A DNA stretch of 64,000 bases, from the NCBI GenBank assembly GCA_034114085.1, contig JAXEWB010000090.1, positions 13,596-77,595 of the forward strand. Direction: 5' to 3'. The notes beneath the pieces are model-generated. The model did not search any database. It was not told the DNA's origin and was given only the letters and a program-made list of their open reading frames with translations. This document shows positions 23,903-32,741 of the stretch, piece by piece. Within the stretch, counting starts at the first letter, position 1. The number at the start of each line of letters is the position of its first letter. The position numbers and the translations under genes were made by a program. The stretch comes from Spiro-02 sp034114085 (lineage in GTDB: Bacteria > Spirochaetota > Spirochaetia > Sphaerochaetales > Sphaerochaetaceae).

Positions 23903-25558
23903 ATGAAGAAAAAGAAGCTTGATTTCTGGATTGTCGCCAGCCTTGTCCTACTTGGGTTATACCTGCTGTTCATGGTCTATCCTCTGCTGAAGATTTTTAC
24001 ACAGTCCGTCACGGATGAGAATGACGGACATCTGACGCTCAGATATTTCATAAAATTCTTTGGTCAGCCCTTCTATTCAAGAACACTCCTGAACAGCTTC
24101 AAGGTTGCCGTCTGCGCCTGCGCCGTTTCCCTGGTTCTTGGGGTTCCCCTTGCCTACTTGTACAATATGTATCAGATGAAGGGGCGCAAACTCCTTCAGA
24201 TGCTAATCATACTTTCCTCCATGTCGGCTCCGTTCATCGGGGCTTATGCCTGGGTCAAACTCCTGGGAAGGGCCGGGGTGATCACGAAGTTCATCAAGGC
24301 AGTGTCGGGAATCACCATACCGAATATTTACGGATTCAACGGAATATTGCTTGTCCTTTCCCTCAAGCTGTTTCCATTGGTATTCCTGTATGTTTCGGGT
24401 GCGATGAAAAACATCGACAACTCTCTTCTCGAGGCTTCGTCCAACATGGGCGTAACGGGGGTAAAACGCTTCTTCACGGTCGTCATCCCCCTGTGTCTTC
24501 CTTCCATTCTCGCGGCTACGCTGATGGTTTTCATGCGGGCCATTGCGGATTTCGGAACACCCTTGATGATAGGTGAAGGATTCACAACTTTTCCGGTGAT
24601 TATCTATAATGAATATGTAGGCGAAGTCGGAACGAACCACAACTTTGCATCGGCAATCGCCGTGCTCGCCATTTTCATCACTCTGGTTTTCTTTCTCATA
24701 CAAAGGTACATCAACAACAGGAACAGTTTCTCGATGAACGCCATGCACCATGTCGAGCGGAAAAAAGCGAAGCCGTTGGCCAATTTTCTCATTCATCTTT
24801 ATGGCTATGGCTTGGTCCTGCTTGCCTTGCTTCCACAGATTTATCTGGTTTACCTTTCTTTCCGGAAAACAAATCCAGGCGGGGAGGTTTTCCATCCGGG
24901 ATTCTCGTTGGACAGTTATCGCTATGTCTTCAACAAAATGGGTGCGACCATTTGGAATACAGTAAGAATCTGCGGTTCGTCGTTGATCCTGATCATCGTT
25001 CTTGCCATTCTTATCGCATATCTGACCGTAAGAAGGAAAAACGTCCTGAATGCGGTCATCGACACACTTTCAATGGTTCCCTATGTCATTCCCGGCGCCG
25101 TTGTAGGGATTGCGATGATTCTTGCTTTCAACAACCCTGTCATTCCGCTTGTCGGAACCACCACCATTATGATAGTCGCCATGTGCGTCAGACGTATTCC
25201 GTATACAATACGTTCTTCCGTTGCGATTTTGTCCCAAATTCCTCTGTCAATCGACGAGGCGGCGGAATCTTTGGGGGCCGGGAAGCTTAAAACCCTTTGC
25301 ACGATTACGATTCCGATGATGTTCAATGGAATTTTCGCCGGAGCGGTCATGAGTTGGGTGACCCTGATTACAGAGCTGTCATCTTCGCTTCTCCTGTATT
25401 CGTTCAGAACGCAGACACTTAATGTGGCTGTGTACAAGGCAGTATCCAATGGAACCGACGGACGAGCCTGTGCGCTTGCCTCGATTGTGACCGTATTCAC
25501 CGTTCTCTCCCTTCTCCTTTTCAACCGCATATCCAAGGATGGAGACATCATGGTGTGA
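23903..25558 (+). CDS. Fused two-domain ABC permease, FbpB/AfuB type
   Basis: 551 residues with about twelve membrane helices, two BPD_transp_1 domains in one chain. EAA loops: LLEASSNMGVTGVKRFFTVV in the first half and IDEAAESLGAGKLKTLCTIT in the second. RBS GAGGAAG. It forms the whole channel of the importer with two copies of the ATPase. It is the last gene of the aldolase-kinase-importer operon; a transposase fragment follows within 100 bases. Confidence 0.93.
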   Translation: MKKKKLDFWIVASLVLLGLYLLFMVYPLLKIFTQSVTDENDGHLTLRYFIKFFGQPFYSRTLLNSFKVAVCACAVSLVLGVPLAYLYNMYQMKGRKLLQMLIILSSMSAPFIGAYAWVKLLGRAGVITKFIKAVSGITIPNIYGFNGILLVLSLKLFPLVFLYVSGAMKNIDNSLLEASSNMGVTGVKRFFTVVIPLCLPSILAATLMVFMRAIADFGTPLMIGEGFTTFPVIIYNEYVGEVGTNHNFASAIAVLAIFITLVFFLIQRYINNRNSFSMNAMHHVERKKAKPLANFLIHLYGYGLVLLALLPQIYLVYLSFRKTNPGGEVFHPGFSLDSYRYVFNKMGATIWNTVRICGSSLILIIVLAILIAYLTVRRKNVLNAVIDTLSMVPYVIPGAVVGIAMILAFNNPVIPLVGTTTIMIVAMCVRRIPYTIRSSVAILSQIPLSIDEAAESLGAGKLKTLCTITIPMMFNGIFAGAVMSWVTLITELSSSLLLYSFRTQTLNVAVYKAVSNGTDGRACALASIVTVFTVLSLLLFNRISKDGDIMV

Positions 25559-25655
25559 AAATTGCAGTCCTATTTTCTCAAGCATGATGAAAATTGTTTC
25601 TGGAGGGAAATTGAGTTCCGATGGAACAGGGAGCACAATGGTGCTTCCATAGGAA

Positions 25656-26087
25656 ATGGAGCGCGCGGCGAGTTGTCAGCCGTTTAGCCAGCGGTCGATG
25701 AAGACTGAGACGCTGTGGTTCGTCCCTGCCATTTCCGCATTGGAAGAGGAATATCCGGTGCTGTGGGCGGACGCCCTGTATGAGAAGGCACGGGAGTTCG
25801 ACCGGGTGGTCGGTACGGCTGTATTGGCAGTAGAAGCCGTCGGCATGCAGGGACTTGTCCATATCCTGGTGGTGGAGCCGATGGCCGAGGAAAGCGGGAG
25901 GACATATCCGGGGCTGTTTGAAGGGTTGAAAGATCGTGGCGTGAGGAAAGTATGGCTGGTGGCCGGTGACGCGCACAAGGGGCTGCGGAAGGCTGTCAGC
26001 ACAGCATTCCTGGGAGCTGGCTGGCAGAGATGCAAGGTACGCTTCATGCGCGACATCCTCAGCCATTGTTTGCCAACTACACTTTAA
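25656..26087 (+). pseudogene. IS256-family (mutator-type) transposase fragment
   Basis: The readable part covers the middle of the catalytic domain: EEEYPVLWADALYEKAREFD with the first catalytic Asp (WADA), VWLVAGDAHKGLRKAVSTAF with the second, and GAGWQRCKVRFMRDILSH. The N-terminal DNA-binding third and the C-terminal part with the catalytic Glu are absent, and no terminal inverted repeats can be found. About 400 residues would be expected. It is a dead remnant that marks a former insertion at the end of the sugar operon. Confidence 0.8.
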
Positions 26088-26146
26088 TTGGATTCCGTTC
26101 CCTTTTTCTATCAAAACTTAGGACTATTGACTTTTTGTCTTCCCCT

Positions 26147-26157
26147 CCCCCCCCCCC
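26147..26157. repeat. C11 homopolymer run
   Basis: Eleven consecutive C, preceded by CCCCT, in non-coding sequence after the transposase fragment. It is prone to slippage, so its exact length is uncertain. Confidence 0.7.
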
Positions 26158-26273
26158 GGATTTCTGCATAGAGCCTTTAAACCCATACTTCTTCCTGAAG
26201 GTGATGTTTGAGAGCTACAGGCTCCGAATAGGCTACCTATCCCCCCAATTCTGTATTGAACCCTAAAATAAGC

Positions 26274-26308
26274 AAAAACCTGCATTTCCAATAGGATTTG
26301 CAGGTTTT
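26274..26308. terminator. Bidirectional intrinsic terminator
   Basis: AAAACCTGCA - 14-base loop - TGCAGGTTTT is a perfect 10-bp stem with A-run before and T-run after. It lies between transposase debris and the minus-strand tRNA gene, whose transcript it can end. Confidence 0.65.
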
Positions 26309-26345
26309 AGGATATGTACGATTGTATTAAAATCGTAACTAATGA

Positions 26346-26419
26346 TGGGCCCAGAAGGACTTGAACCTTCGACCCACGGATTATGAGTCCGATGCTCTAA
26401 CCAACTGAGCTATAGGCCC
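26346..26419 (-). tRNA. tRNA with CAU anticodon (tRNA-Ile2 or elongator tRNA-Met)
   Basis: The minus strand folds as a cloverleaf: acceptor GGGCCTA/TGGGCCC, D arm GCTC...GAGC, anticodon loop CTCATAA, T arm GAAGG-TTCAAGT-CCTTC, discriminator A. CCA is not encoded (TCA follows). The acceptor stem has C4-G69 and C5-G68, the pairs that E. coli TilS uses to recognise tRNA-Ile2, so the anticodon C may be converted to lysidine and the tRNA read AUA. The sequence alone cannot exclude elongator Met. It is not the initiator, since the acceptor starts with a paired G1-C72. Confidence 0.9.
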
Positions 26420-26628
26420 TTGCATATCTTCTTGCATAGCACATAATTACATGCATAACAACCAGAAACGCGATAGTGAGTATAGCACATATCCCGAAGA
26501 ACGTAAATTACCAATGCGGAAAAATATCAGCAGCGAACCATAGGAGACCGTCCGGCGTTTCATCGTACCATGAACGATATACCTGCTACTGAACATTTAT
26601 CAGCTTTACATTTCTTTACCACAAGCGT

Positions 26629-27465
26629 ATGTTTTACAATATGAAAGAACTGTTGCAAAATCCTGTGTTCATGGCATTCCTGGCCACGCTCGGCACATGG
26701 GCGCTCACCGCGTTGGGAGCCGCGTTGGTATTCTTCTTCAAGGAGATCAACCAGCGGGTATTGAACGTCATGCTCGGCTTCGCGGCCGGCGTCATGATCG
26801 CGGCCAGTTTCTGGTCCTTGCTCGCACCGGCCATTGAAATGGCGGAATCCAGCGTCCTTCCCGCATGGCTCGTCGCGGCGATAGGGTTCCTCGCGGGAGG
26901 AGCGTTCCTCTGGCTAGCCGACCGTCTGATGCCCCACATGCATTTCGGCGCACCGGAAGGGGAAGTCGAAGGCCTTCCGACACACCTGCGGAGAAGCATC
27001 CTGCTGGTGCTCTCCATCACCCTGCACAACATACCCGAAGGCATGGCGGTGGGAGTGGCTTTCGGTGCGCTGGCGATGGGCGGCGGAAATGCGGAATTGC
27101 TTGCGGCGGTGGCGGTAGCGATCGGTATCGGCATACAGAACTTTCCGGAAGGGGCGGCGGTCTCGATTCCGTTGCGCAGAGAGGGCCTGAGCCGGGGGAA
27201 ATGCTTCTTCTATGGGCAGGCGTCAGGTTTTGTTGAACCGGTAGCGGGCGTACTGGGAGCATTGCTCGTAGTCGCGGCCAAGCCGATACTCCCCTATGCC
27301 CTCGCTTTCGCCGCAGGTGCCATGATCTACGTCGTTGTAGAGGAATTGATCCCCGAAGCGCAGCATGGCGCACAAGGCAACGACCATGCAGGCACCCATT
27401 TCGCGACATTCGGATGCATGGTCGGTTTTGCCATCATGATGATTCTCGACGTGGCTCTCGGCTGA
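26629..27465 (+). CDS. ZIP-family divalent metal transporter
   Basis: 278 residues (or 274 from ATG 26641; neither start has a good ribosome site). About eight membrane helices; the family's metal-binding helices are HNIPEGMAVGVAFGA and IGIQNFPEGAAVSIPL, with paired His/Asn and Glu residues. The region MPHMHFGAPEGEVEG is the His-containing cytoplasmic loop between helices three and four. Likely role: uptake of Zn(II) or Mn(II) across the cytoplasmic membrane. It stands alone, with a GC-rich hairpin 25 bases downstream. Confidence 0.9.
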   Translation: MFYNMKELLQNPVFMAFLATLGTWALTALGAALVFFFKEINQRVLNVMLGFAAGVMIAASFWSLLAPAIEMAESSVLPAWLVAAIGFLAGGAFLWLADRLMPHMHFGAPEGEVEGLPTHLRRSILLVLSITLHNIPEGMAVGVAFGALAMGGGNAELLAAVAVAIGIGIQNFPEGAAVSIPLRREGLSRGKCFFYGQASGFVEPVAGVLGALLVVAAKPILPYALAFAAGAMIYVVVEELIPEAQHGAQGNDHAGTHFATFGCMVGFAIMMILDVALG

Positions 27466-27489
27466 TAACCTTCGCCATATATCTAGACA

Positions 27490-27512
27490 GACAGCCCCAA
27501 TTGGGGGCTGTC
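27490..27512. terminator. GC-rich hairpin after the ZIP gene
   Basis: GACAGCCCC-AATT-GGGGGCTGTC forms a 9-bp stem with a four-base loop. No T-run follows, so termination is uncertain. Confidence 0.4.
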
Positions 27513-27635
27513 CGCATATTATCCGCAGAAACCAACTTTCCAGGATATCAATTGGCGTCTACTCGATGATACTTCTGAATTTCTTGGGGTAATAGGCGGA
27601 GCGGACACAAGGCACATCCATTCTCCCCCCGCCGC

Positions 27636-28946
27636 TTACACCCGCTCCAGCAGATTCTCGATCGTCAGCGTCCCCAGGGACTCGATGCCATGCCCTTGTA
27701 TTTGTGCGGCGACAGCCTCGCCCGGAGTGTCCTGCTCTCCTTCCGTCATCCCATCGAATCCATAGAGCGATTCGACCAACTCCCGCACCTTCAGGTCTTC
27801 AAGAGGTCGCGATGGCATGAAGGATGTCTTGCCGTTGTTCGTGGGAATGATGTAGTGGAGCTCCGTCAGCAAGTCCAGATACCCATACAATCTCCGGTCG
27901 GGAATCATCAGACGCTGCGTCAACTCCCGCGTGGTAGTGACGCCACGGCCGTTCTTGTAGTTGCTGCCGATCAGCATCATGATATTGACGCCTTCCGTCA
28001 ACTGACGCGCGGGAGACTGCGGCAGTCCCCGCAACTGCTGTCTGTCCGGCCGGTACTGGTGCACATATGCGATCTCGACCACGGTGAGGGCGATCATCCA
28101 CAATACATAGACATACAGCAGGAACAGAAAAATCGCGGCGAATGAACCGTAGATCACCGAATACGCGACGGCCTTCGTCGTCAACCGAGTATAGAAGACA
28201 TTGAGGACACCCACAGCCACCATGCCGAGGAAAGAACCAAGCACCGCGCTGGACACCCGGACCTTCGCGTTCGGAATGGCGAAGGCCAGCAGGAAAAATC
28301 CTACCCAGATGATCAGCCAGGGAGCGACCGTCCGCACGACTTTCATCCACCCGCTGATCGCGGGCAGCCCCATCAACCGTGTGAACCAGTTGCTCAGCAT
28401 CGACTGAATCGAGAAATAGGCTGCAAGTATCAGCGTGCCGACGATCAAGAACGTCAGGAAACCGGCGAAACGCTTTATCGGATTTCTGTTGAGAGAGGTA
28501 TGGTATATCTGGTTGATGATGGACCAGACCTTGTTGATCAGCAACAGGGCCGTGATAATGAACGAGATGATGCCGATGACGCCAAGGCTCGTGGCGTTTC
28601 CGGTATAGGTCTCGATCATACGCACCAGCTCACGTCCCGCATCCGCACCGAAAATCTCAATGAAAAACTGCGTCAGTACGTTCACGACCGACTGCAACAC
28701 TCCGAAAGCGCCAAGGAACACGAATACAAACGTAATGCAGGGGACAAGCGCCATCAGCGTAGTATAGACCAAACCGGAGGCCATGATAGTGACACGGTCC
28801 CTCAGTACATTCCTGAACACGATTGAAGTAAAATCAACCATGAGAAGCAACTTCTTCCTAATGACCGCCAGCACGCGGGACACGCCTTTCTTCTCCGGTT
28901 CGGCAACATCCGGAGAATGCATGAATGGATCGCTCTCGGTTCCCAT
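27636..28946 (-). CDS. YihY/virulence factor BrkB-family membrane protein
   Basis: Start at ATG 28946, two bases after the stop of the upstream hydrolase and behind GAGGAC, giving 436 residues. A hydrophilic N-terminus precedes six membrane helices, with family landmarks YTTLMALVPCITFVFVFLGA, VWSIINQIYHT and LLYVYVLWMIALTVVEIAYV. A C-terminal ~130-residue cytoplasmic domain has winged-helix character (TTRELTQRLMIPDRRLYGYL). The family was once annotated as RNase BN; that activity belongs to another protein, and YihY function is unknown, possibly lipid or envelope related. Coupled translation with a lysophospholipase fits an envelope role. Confidence 0.88.
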   Translation of the reverse strand: MGTESDPFMHSPDVAEPEKKGVSRVLAVIRKKLLLMVDFTSIVFRNVLRDRVTIMASGLVYTTLMALVPCITFVFVFLGAFGVLQSVVNVLTQFFIEIFGADAGRELVRMIETYTGNATSLGVIGIISFIITALLLINKVWSIINQIYHTSLNRNPIKRFAGFLTFLIVGTLILAAYFSIQSMLSNWFTRLMGLPAISGWMKVVRTVAPWLIIWVGFFLLAFAIPNAKVRVSSAVLGSFLGMVAVGVLNVFYTRLTTKAVAYSVIYGSFAAIFLFLLYVYVLWMIALTVVEIAYVHQYRPDRQQLRGLPQSPARQLTEGVNIMMLIGSNYKNGRGVTTTRELTQRLMIPDRRLYGYLDLLTELHYIIPTNNGKTSFMPSRPLEDLKVRELVESLYGFDGMTEGEQDTPGEAVAAQIQGHGIESLGTLTIENLLERV

Positions 28947-28948
28947 CG

Positions 28949-29872
28949 TCAGTCCTCTATGCGGCGGTTGATCCAAAGATAGAGCTCTTGTTGGATTTCG
29001 TCGCGATTCGTTTCGTTGAGTAGTTCATGCCGCCCTCCGGGAATCAGCTTCAGCGTTACATCCGCGATGCCGGCATCACGATACAGGGCATAGACCTTGC
29101 GTACGCCCTTACCGTAGTCTCCGACGGGATCCATGTCTCCGCTGATGACCAACAACGGCAGATCCTTCGGCAACTTTTCAGCGTTCACCTTGTTGTTCGC
29201 GAACTCGACGCCCGTCAAAAGATCTACGAAGAACTGAGAAGAACACACGAACCCGCACAACTCATCGTCAATGTATTTCTGAACCTCGGCTTCGTCCCTG
29301 GACAACCAGTCGAAGGGAGTCTTCGTCGGGTTGAATTTTTTATTGAACGACCCAAAGCTCAGCTTGTCGATGGCCTTGTCCGGAGTACGGGAACCGTTCT
29401 TCTTTGCATGCCGTCTCGCCAGCCACATGCCGACCTTGCCGACCATTCCTTTTGCGGCCCCGGTCCCCATGATGATGACACCGCTATACAAGTCGGGATG
29501 GAGAACCATGACGGTACGGGCAAGAAAAGAGCCCATGCTATGCCCCATGAGAAACAATTGCAGACCAGGATTCTCCGTCGCAATGAGGTTGGACAGCTCA
29601 TAGGCATCCTCCGCCACACGCATCCAGCCGCCTTCATCCGAAAACCACCCCAGCTCACCGTCCAAGGCGGTATCACCATGACCACGATGATCCTGCGCAT
29701 AGACCGCGATACCATGCGTATTCAGGAACGTAGCGAAACGATCATATCTGGAAGCATGTTCTGCCATACCATGAAAGATGTGTAGTACAGCGCGAATTTC
29801 CTTTTTTTGAGGAATCCATACACGATATACGAGGACATGTCCATCCGAGCAAGTTATTGTTCTTGTATCCAT
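28949..29872 (-). CDS. Alpha/beta hydrolase, lysophospholipase/monoacylglycerol lipase type
   Basis: 307 residues of the Hydrolase_4 group. Oxyanion region IFHGMAEHASRYDRFA, nucleophile elbow FLMGHSMGSFLART (Ser), acidic residue in VISGDMDPVGDYG, and His in GGRHELLNETN complete the catalytic triad. No signal peptide, so cytoplasmic. It should release fatty acid from monoacylglycerols or lysophospholipids. RBS AGGTGGGG. It is the first gene of a two-gene operon with YihY. Confidence 0.9.
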   Translation of the reverse strand: MDTRTITCSDGHVLVYRVWIPQKKEIRAVLHIFHGMAEHASRYDRFATFLNTHGIAVYAQDHRGHGDTALDGELGWFSDEGGWMRVAEDAYELSNLIATENPGLQLFLMGHSMGSFLARTVMVLHPDLYSGVIIMGTGAAKGMVGKVGMWLARRHAKKNGSRTPDKAIDKLSFGSFNKKFNPTKTPFDWLSRDEAEVQKYIDDELCGFVCSSQFFVDLLTGVEFANNKVNAEKLPKDLPLLVISGDMDPVGDYGKGVRKVYALYRDAGIADVTLKLIPGGRHELLNETNRDEIQQELYLWINRRIED

Positions 29873-30048
29873 GGCGAAACCCCACCTTTTTTTATTGGTC
29901 CATATTGTGTATTCTATATAAGTCCTATATCATAATAGCAGTATAATGAATAGCTGACAAGCAAAGAACTTGTATTCATCGCACAAAATGCGTGCATTGT
30001 GAAATTGCGCATGTCACATTTCTACACCGTATGCTATAGTGATGGATA

Positions 30049-30633
30049 ATGGCTGACCAACGGGAAGTAACTACCATGCCTTCAGAGGGAACAACAGAAT
30101 TGCAGACGATCCTTGTAGCGTCGGACATCCACGGCTCACACGAAGCCATGGACAAATTGCTGAGGTATGCGGAAGAACTATGCGCTGACATGCTGATTCT
30201 CGCCGGAGACACGTGCCCGGCCTGCTCAACCGCTATCGTCAAAGGAATCTGGTACTCTCCCGTACCGATACTGATGGTCCGAGGAAACTGCGAAAGCCCA
30301 TGGGACTTTCAGGAAGCAGGCCTGCCCGTCCCTCCCATCTACAGAACCGAAACATTCGGAGAGAGGGCGATTTTGGTAACACACGGAGACAGGTTCCCGT
30401 CTCCCGTAGGATTACCGGTCCAGCTCAAGGAACAGGACATATTCATCTGCGGGCATACCCATCGTCCGGTGGTACACCATGAACCAGGGCGGCCCTGGCA
30501 CCTCAACCCCGGTTCCACAACCTATCCCCGGGGACGGGAAGGCGCCACTTTCGCAATCGTGGATACGGACGGCATTTCCATCCGCTCTCTCGATGAAAAC
30601 AGACCGATTGCCGGACTTCAGGCGTATTGGTGA
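30049..30633 (+). CDS. YfcE-type metallophosphoesterase
   Basis: 194 residues. All five metallophosphoesterase motifs are present: VASDIHGSHE, LAGDTCPA, RGNCES, VTHGDR and CGHTHRPV. The family (YfcE/MJ0936) uses Mn to hydrolyse phosphodiesters; the physiological substrate is unknown. The start is uncertain: ATG 30049 has little Shine-Dalgarno, while ATG 30076 is preceded by GGGAAG and would leave 185 residues beginning MPSEGTTELQTILVAS. It is divergent from the lysophospholipase and convergent with the AOR gene. Confidence 0.88.
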   Translation: MADQREVTTMPSEGTTELQTILVASDIHGSHEAMDKLLRYAEELCADMLILAGDTCPACSTAIVKGIWYSPVPILMVRGNCESPWDFQEAGLPVPPIYRTETFGERAILVTHGDRFPSPVGLPVQLKEQDIFICGHTHRPVVHHEPGRPWHLNPGSTTYPRGREGATFAIVDTDGISIRSLDENRPIAGLQAYW

Positions 30634-30796
30634 TTATTGGCGCCAGAGAACTTCCAAGACTCCGCTCCAGAAAGTTTTGCTCAGGTATTTTACGTTGGCC
30701 CGCCATGTGACAACCAAATCCCGACCTTGAAAGGAAAGCCGCCATTCCAACAACATTATGACATTCGGCGGACAGAGACTTCCGTCTTTGGAATCC

Positions 30797-32626
30797 TCAC
30801 CTACGCAACATCCAGTACGCCTCCAGCAAGCGACGCAAGGGAAGAACTTCGTCCTTCGGATAGTTGCTTTCGGGATTGATTTGGAAATAGTCGGGCAAAG
30901 CCCCCCCGCCGAACCGCTCCTTGCCCAGCTTCGCGTCAAGGTCCATCTGCAAACGCCATGCCCCACGTCCCATTTCTAACAATTCCGACGCAGAAAGCTT
31001 TCCTCCGAACATGGAACTGACAAGCGACACGAATATTTTTGGAGCGGCAAGCTTCCAAGGACGGCGAGAATGCCTCATCAGCAAACGAGCCAAGAATGGA
31101 CTACGCAACAACCGGTTTCCCGCATACCCTTCATACAAGGCAGAAACCGCGAGCATCGGACAAATTCCGATACTTTCCAACGCATGGCAGAGGTCCTCAT
31201 TGAATACGGCCCATCGCGCCAGCGTCTTCGGTTGTACATCGCGAAGCCGTGGCAGGACGACTTCGGGTAAAAACGGAAACTCAGAACCAGTAGCTTCATA
31301 CAGGCCTTGACCGAACGCCCCCCGGATATCATAAGGCCCTATCTCCAGGCCTCCTGACATATAGGCCCATTCCCCTCCCCCGAAATTCTCGACCAATGCC
31401 TCCAAGCCAAGACCCAGCGTCTCCCCGGCGCCTTTGCGATAGGCCGCGGCGTCGATTACCTTGACCAAGGCATCCACCCCGCCATGCTCGATATCGGGAA
31501 GCATCGGCAACACCCCATGGCGACGCGCCATGATCGCCCAACCGAGTATGTTACCCATTGAAACGGGATCGACACCGTCTTCGATACAGGTCTGGAGCAA
31601 TCGTTGCACTTTGTCAGGATCAAAGATATTGAGGTTAGCGCCAAGCATGGCCACCGCTTCATACTGAGGCAACAAGGTCTGTATCTTACCCGTGGTATCG
31701 GTAATCGCATGATAGCATGAAATGGGACAACTGGAGCAAGAATTGAAACAATCGCCATATCGACGCCGTTGTTCGCTTCCTCCCAGATAAAAAGTCCGGG
31801 GATCGGTACGCAACGTATAATTGACTAACGGAAGCCACCCGCCCTCGTTCGCATCCGCCACCAAGGTAGCGGAACCTTCACTGCGGAGCCGCTTTGCGAA
31901 CGGGCTTGTCTCGCAGACCCCGAACAAGGTCTTTTGCAATTTTGAAGTAGCTATGGTCGGTGTGGACAGATGCTCGGAGGGGTTGCCGTTAACTACTACG
32001 GCCTTGACGTTCTTGAAACCGAACACCGCGCCGATCCCCCCCCTGCCGATGCTTTTGCCATCGCAGACGACGGAAGCGTACGGAACCTTCTGCTCTCCCG
32101 CCGGCCCGATGGACAGCACGCAGTCGTATTGGTCGCGGGTCATCAACTCAGAGATACGTGATGTCGAAAAACCGATGAACCGTTCGGAATTCAGCACGGA
32201 CATGCCTTCAGACTCCACCACCATGACCACCGGTCTCCGGGAACGTCCACGAACCACAAGCGCATCATATCCCGCGGCCTTCAACGCAGGTCCGAAACTC
32301 GATGAACTGCGTCCGACAGTCATGCGTCCGGTCGCGGGGGAACGGGTCGCGATGCAGAACAGGTCGCCGCAAGGCGTCGAGGTGTTCGTCAGCAGTCCGC
32401 ATGCGATCACAATCGGATTGCCAGCTTCATAACAGGAAGGATCGTTCACCGTCTCGTCCGCATAGTCTTCCCACAGCCGCAGGGCGAGTCCCCTGCCTCC
32501 CGGATATGACCGCAGAACATCAGGGGAGATCTCCTGGACTTCCCGACGTTCAGTCGCAAGATCCACCACCAGGCAATGCCCCGGAGGGAGAAGCTGCAAT
32601 GTATGTTCGTCGCTTGTGTGGCTCAT
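30797..32626 (-). CDS. Aldehyde:ferredoxin oxidoreductase (tungsto/molybdopterin enzyme)
   Basis: 609 residues if started at ATG 32626; the frame is open to 32662 with two more ATGs, none with a strong ribosome site. Domain 1 contains YPGGRGLALRLWEDY and GLLTNTSTPCGDLFCIATRS, which bind the pterin cofactor. The [4Fe-4S] ligands are CSSCPISC around residue 315 with a distal Cys in NEDLCHALESIGIC. The enzyme oxidises aldehydes to acids with ferredoxin as acceptor in anaerobes. No cofactor-synthesis gene or ferredoxin lies beside it, so it relies on functions elsewhere. It indicates strictly anaerobic metabolism. Confidence 0.92.
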   Translation of the reverse strand: MSHTSDEHTLQLLPPGHCLVVDLATERREVQEISPDVLRSYPGGRGLALRLWEDYADETVNDPSCYEAGNPIVIACGLLTNTSTPCGDLFCIATRSPATGRMTVGRSSSSFGPALKAAGYDALVVRGRSRRPVVMVVESEGMSVLNSERFIGFSTSRISELMTRDQYDCVLSIGPAGEQKVPYASVVCDGKSIGRGGIGAVFGFKNVKAVVVNGNPSEHLSTPTIATSKLQKTLFGVCETSPFAKRLRSEGSATLVADANEGGWLPLVNYTLRTDPRTFYLGGSEQRRRYGDCFNSCSSCPISCYHAITDTTGKIQTLLPQYEAVAMLGANLNIFDPDKVQRLLQTCIEDGVDPVSMGNILGWAIMARRHGVLPMLPDIEHGGVDALVKVIDAAAYRKGAGETLGLGLEALVENFGGGEWAYMSGGLEIGPYDIRGAFGQGLYEATGSEFPFLPEVVLPRLRDVQPKTLARWAVFNEDLCHALESIGICPMLAVSALYEGYAGNRLLRSPFLARLLMRHSRRPWKLAAPKIFVSLVSSMFGGKLSASELLEMGRGAWRLQMDLDAKLGKERFGGGALPDYFQINPESNYPKDEVLPLRRLLEAYWMLRR

Positions 32627-32741
32627 GCTATCCACTCTACTCATAGAGGAATGAACTGTCAATGAAGACGTTGCGTCCGAATTGTCTTGAATGCCTGGAA
32701 CACGAACCGTATATTGATAGAAACGGATGGAGAAAAAGCAG

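Noticed and set aside
21662..25558. True ferric-iron importer
   Set aside because: The paired Tyr iron-binding motif is not visible in the binding protein and the operon contains sugar enzymes, not siderophore or iron-regulation genes. It remains possible but is less likely.
26641..27134. Long minus-strand frames inside the ZIP transporter gene
   Set aside because: Shadow of a GC-rich coding sequence; Pro/Ala/Ser/Arg-rich without domain features.
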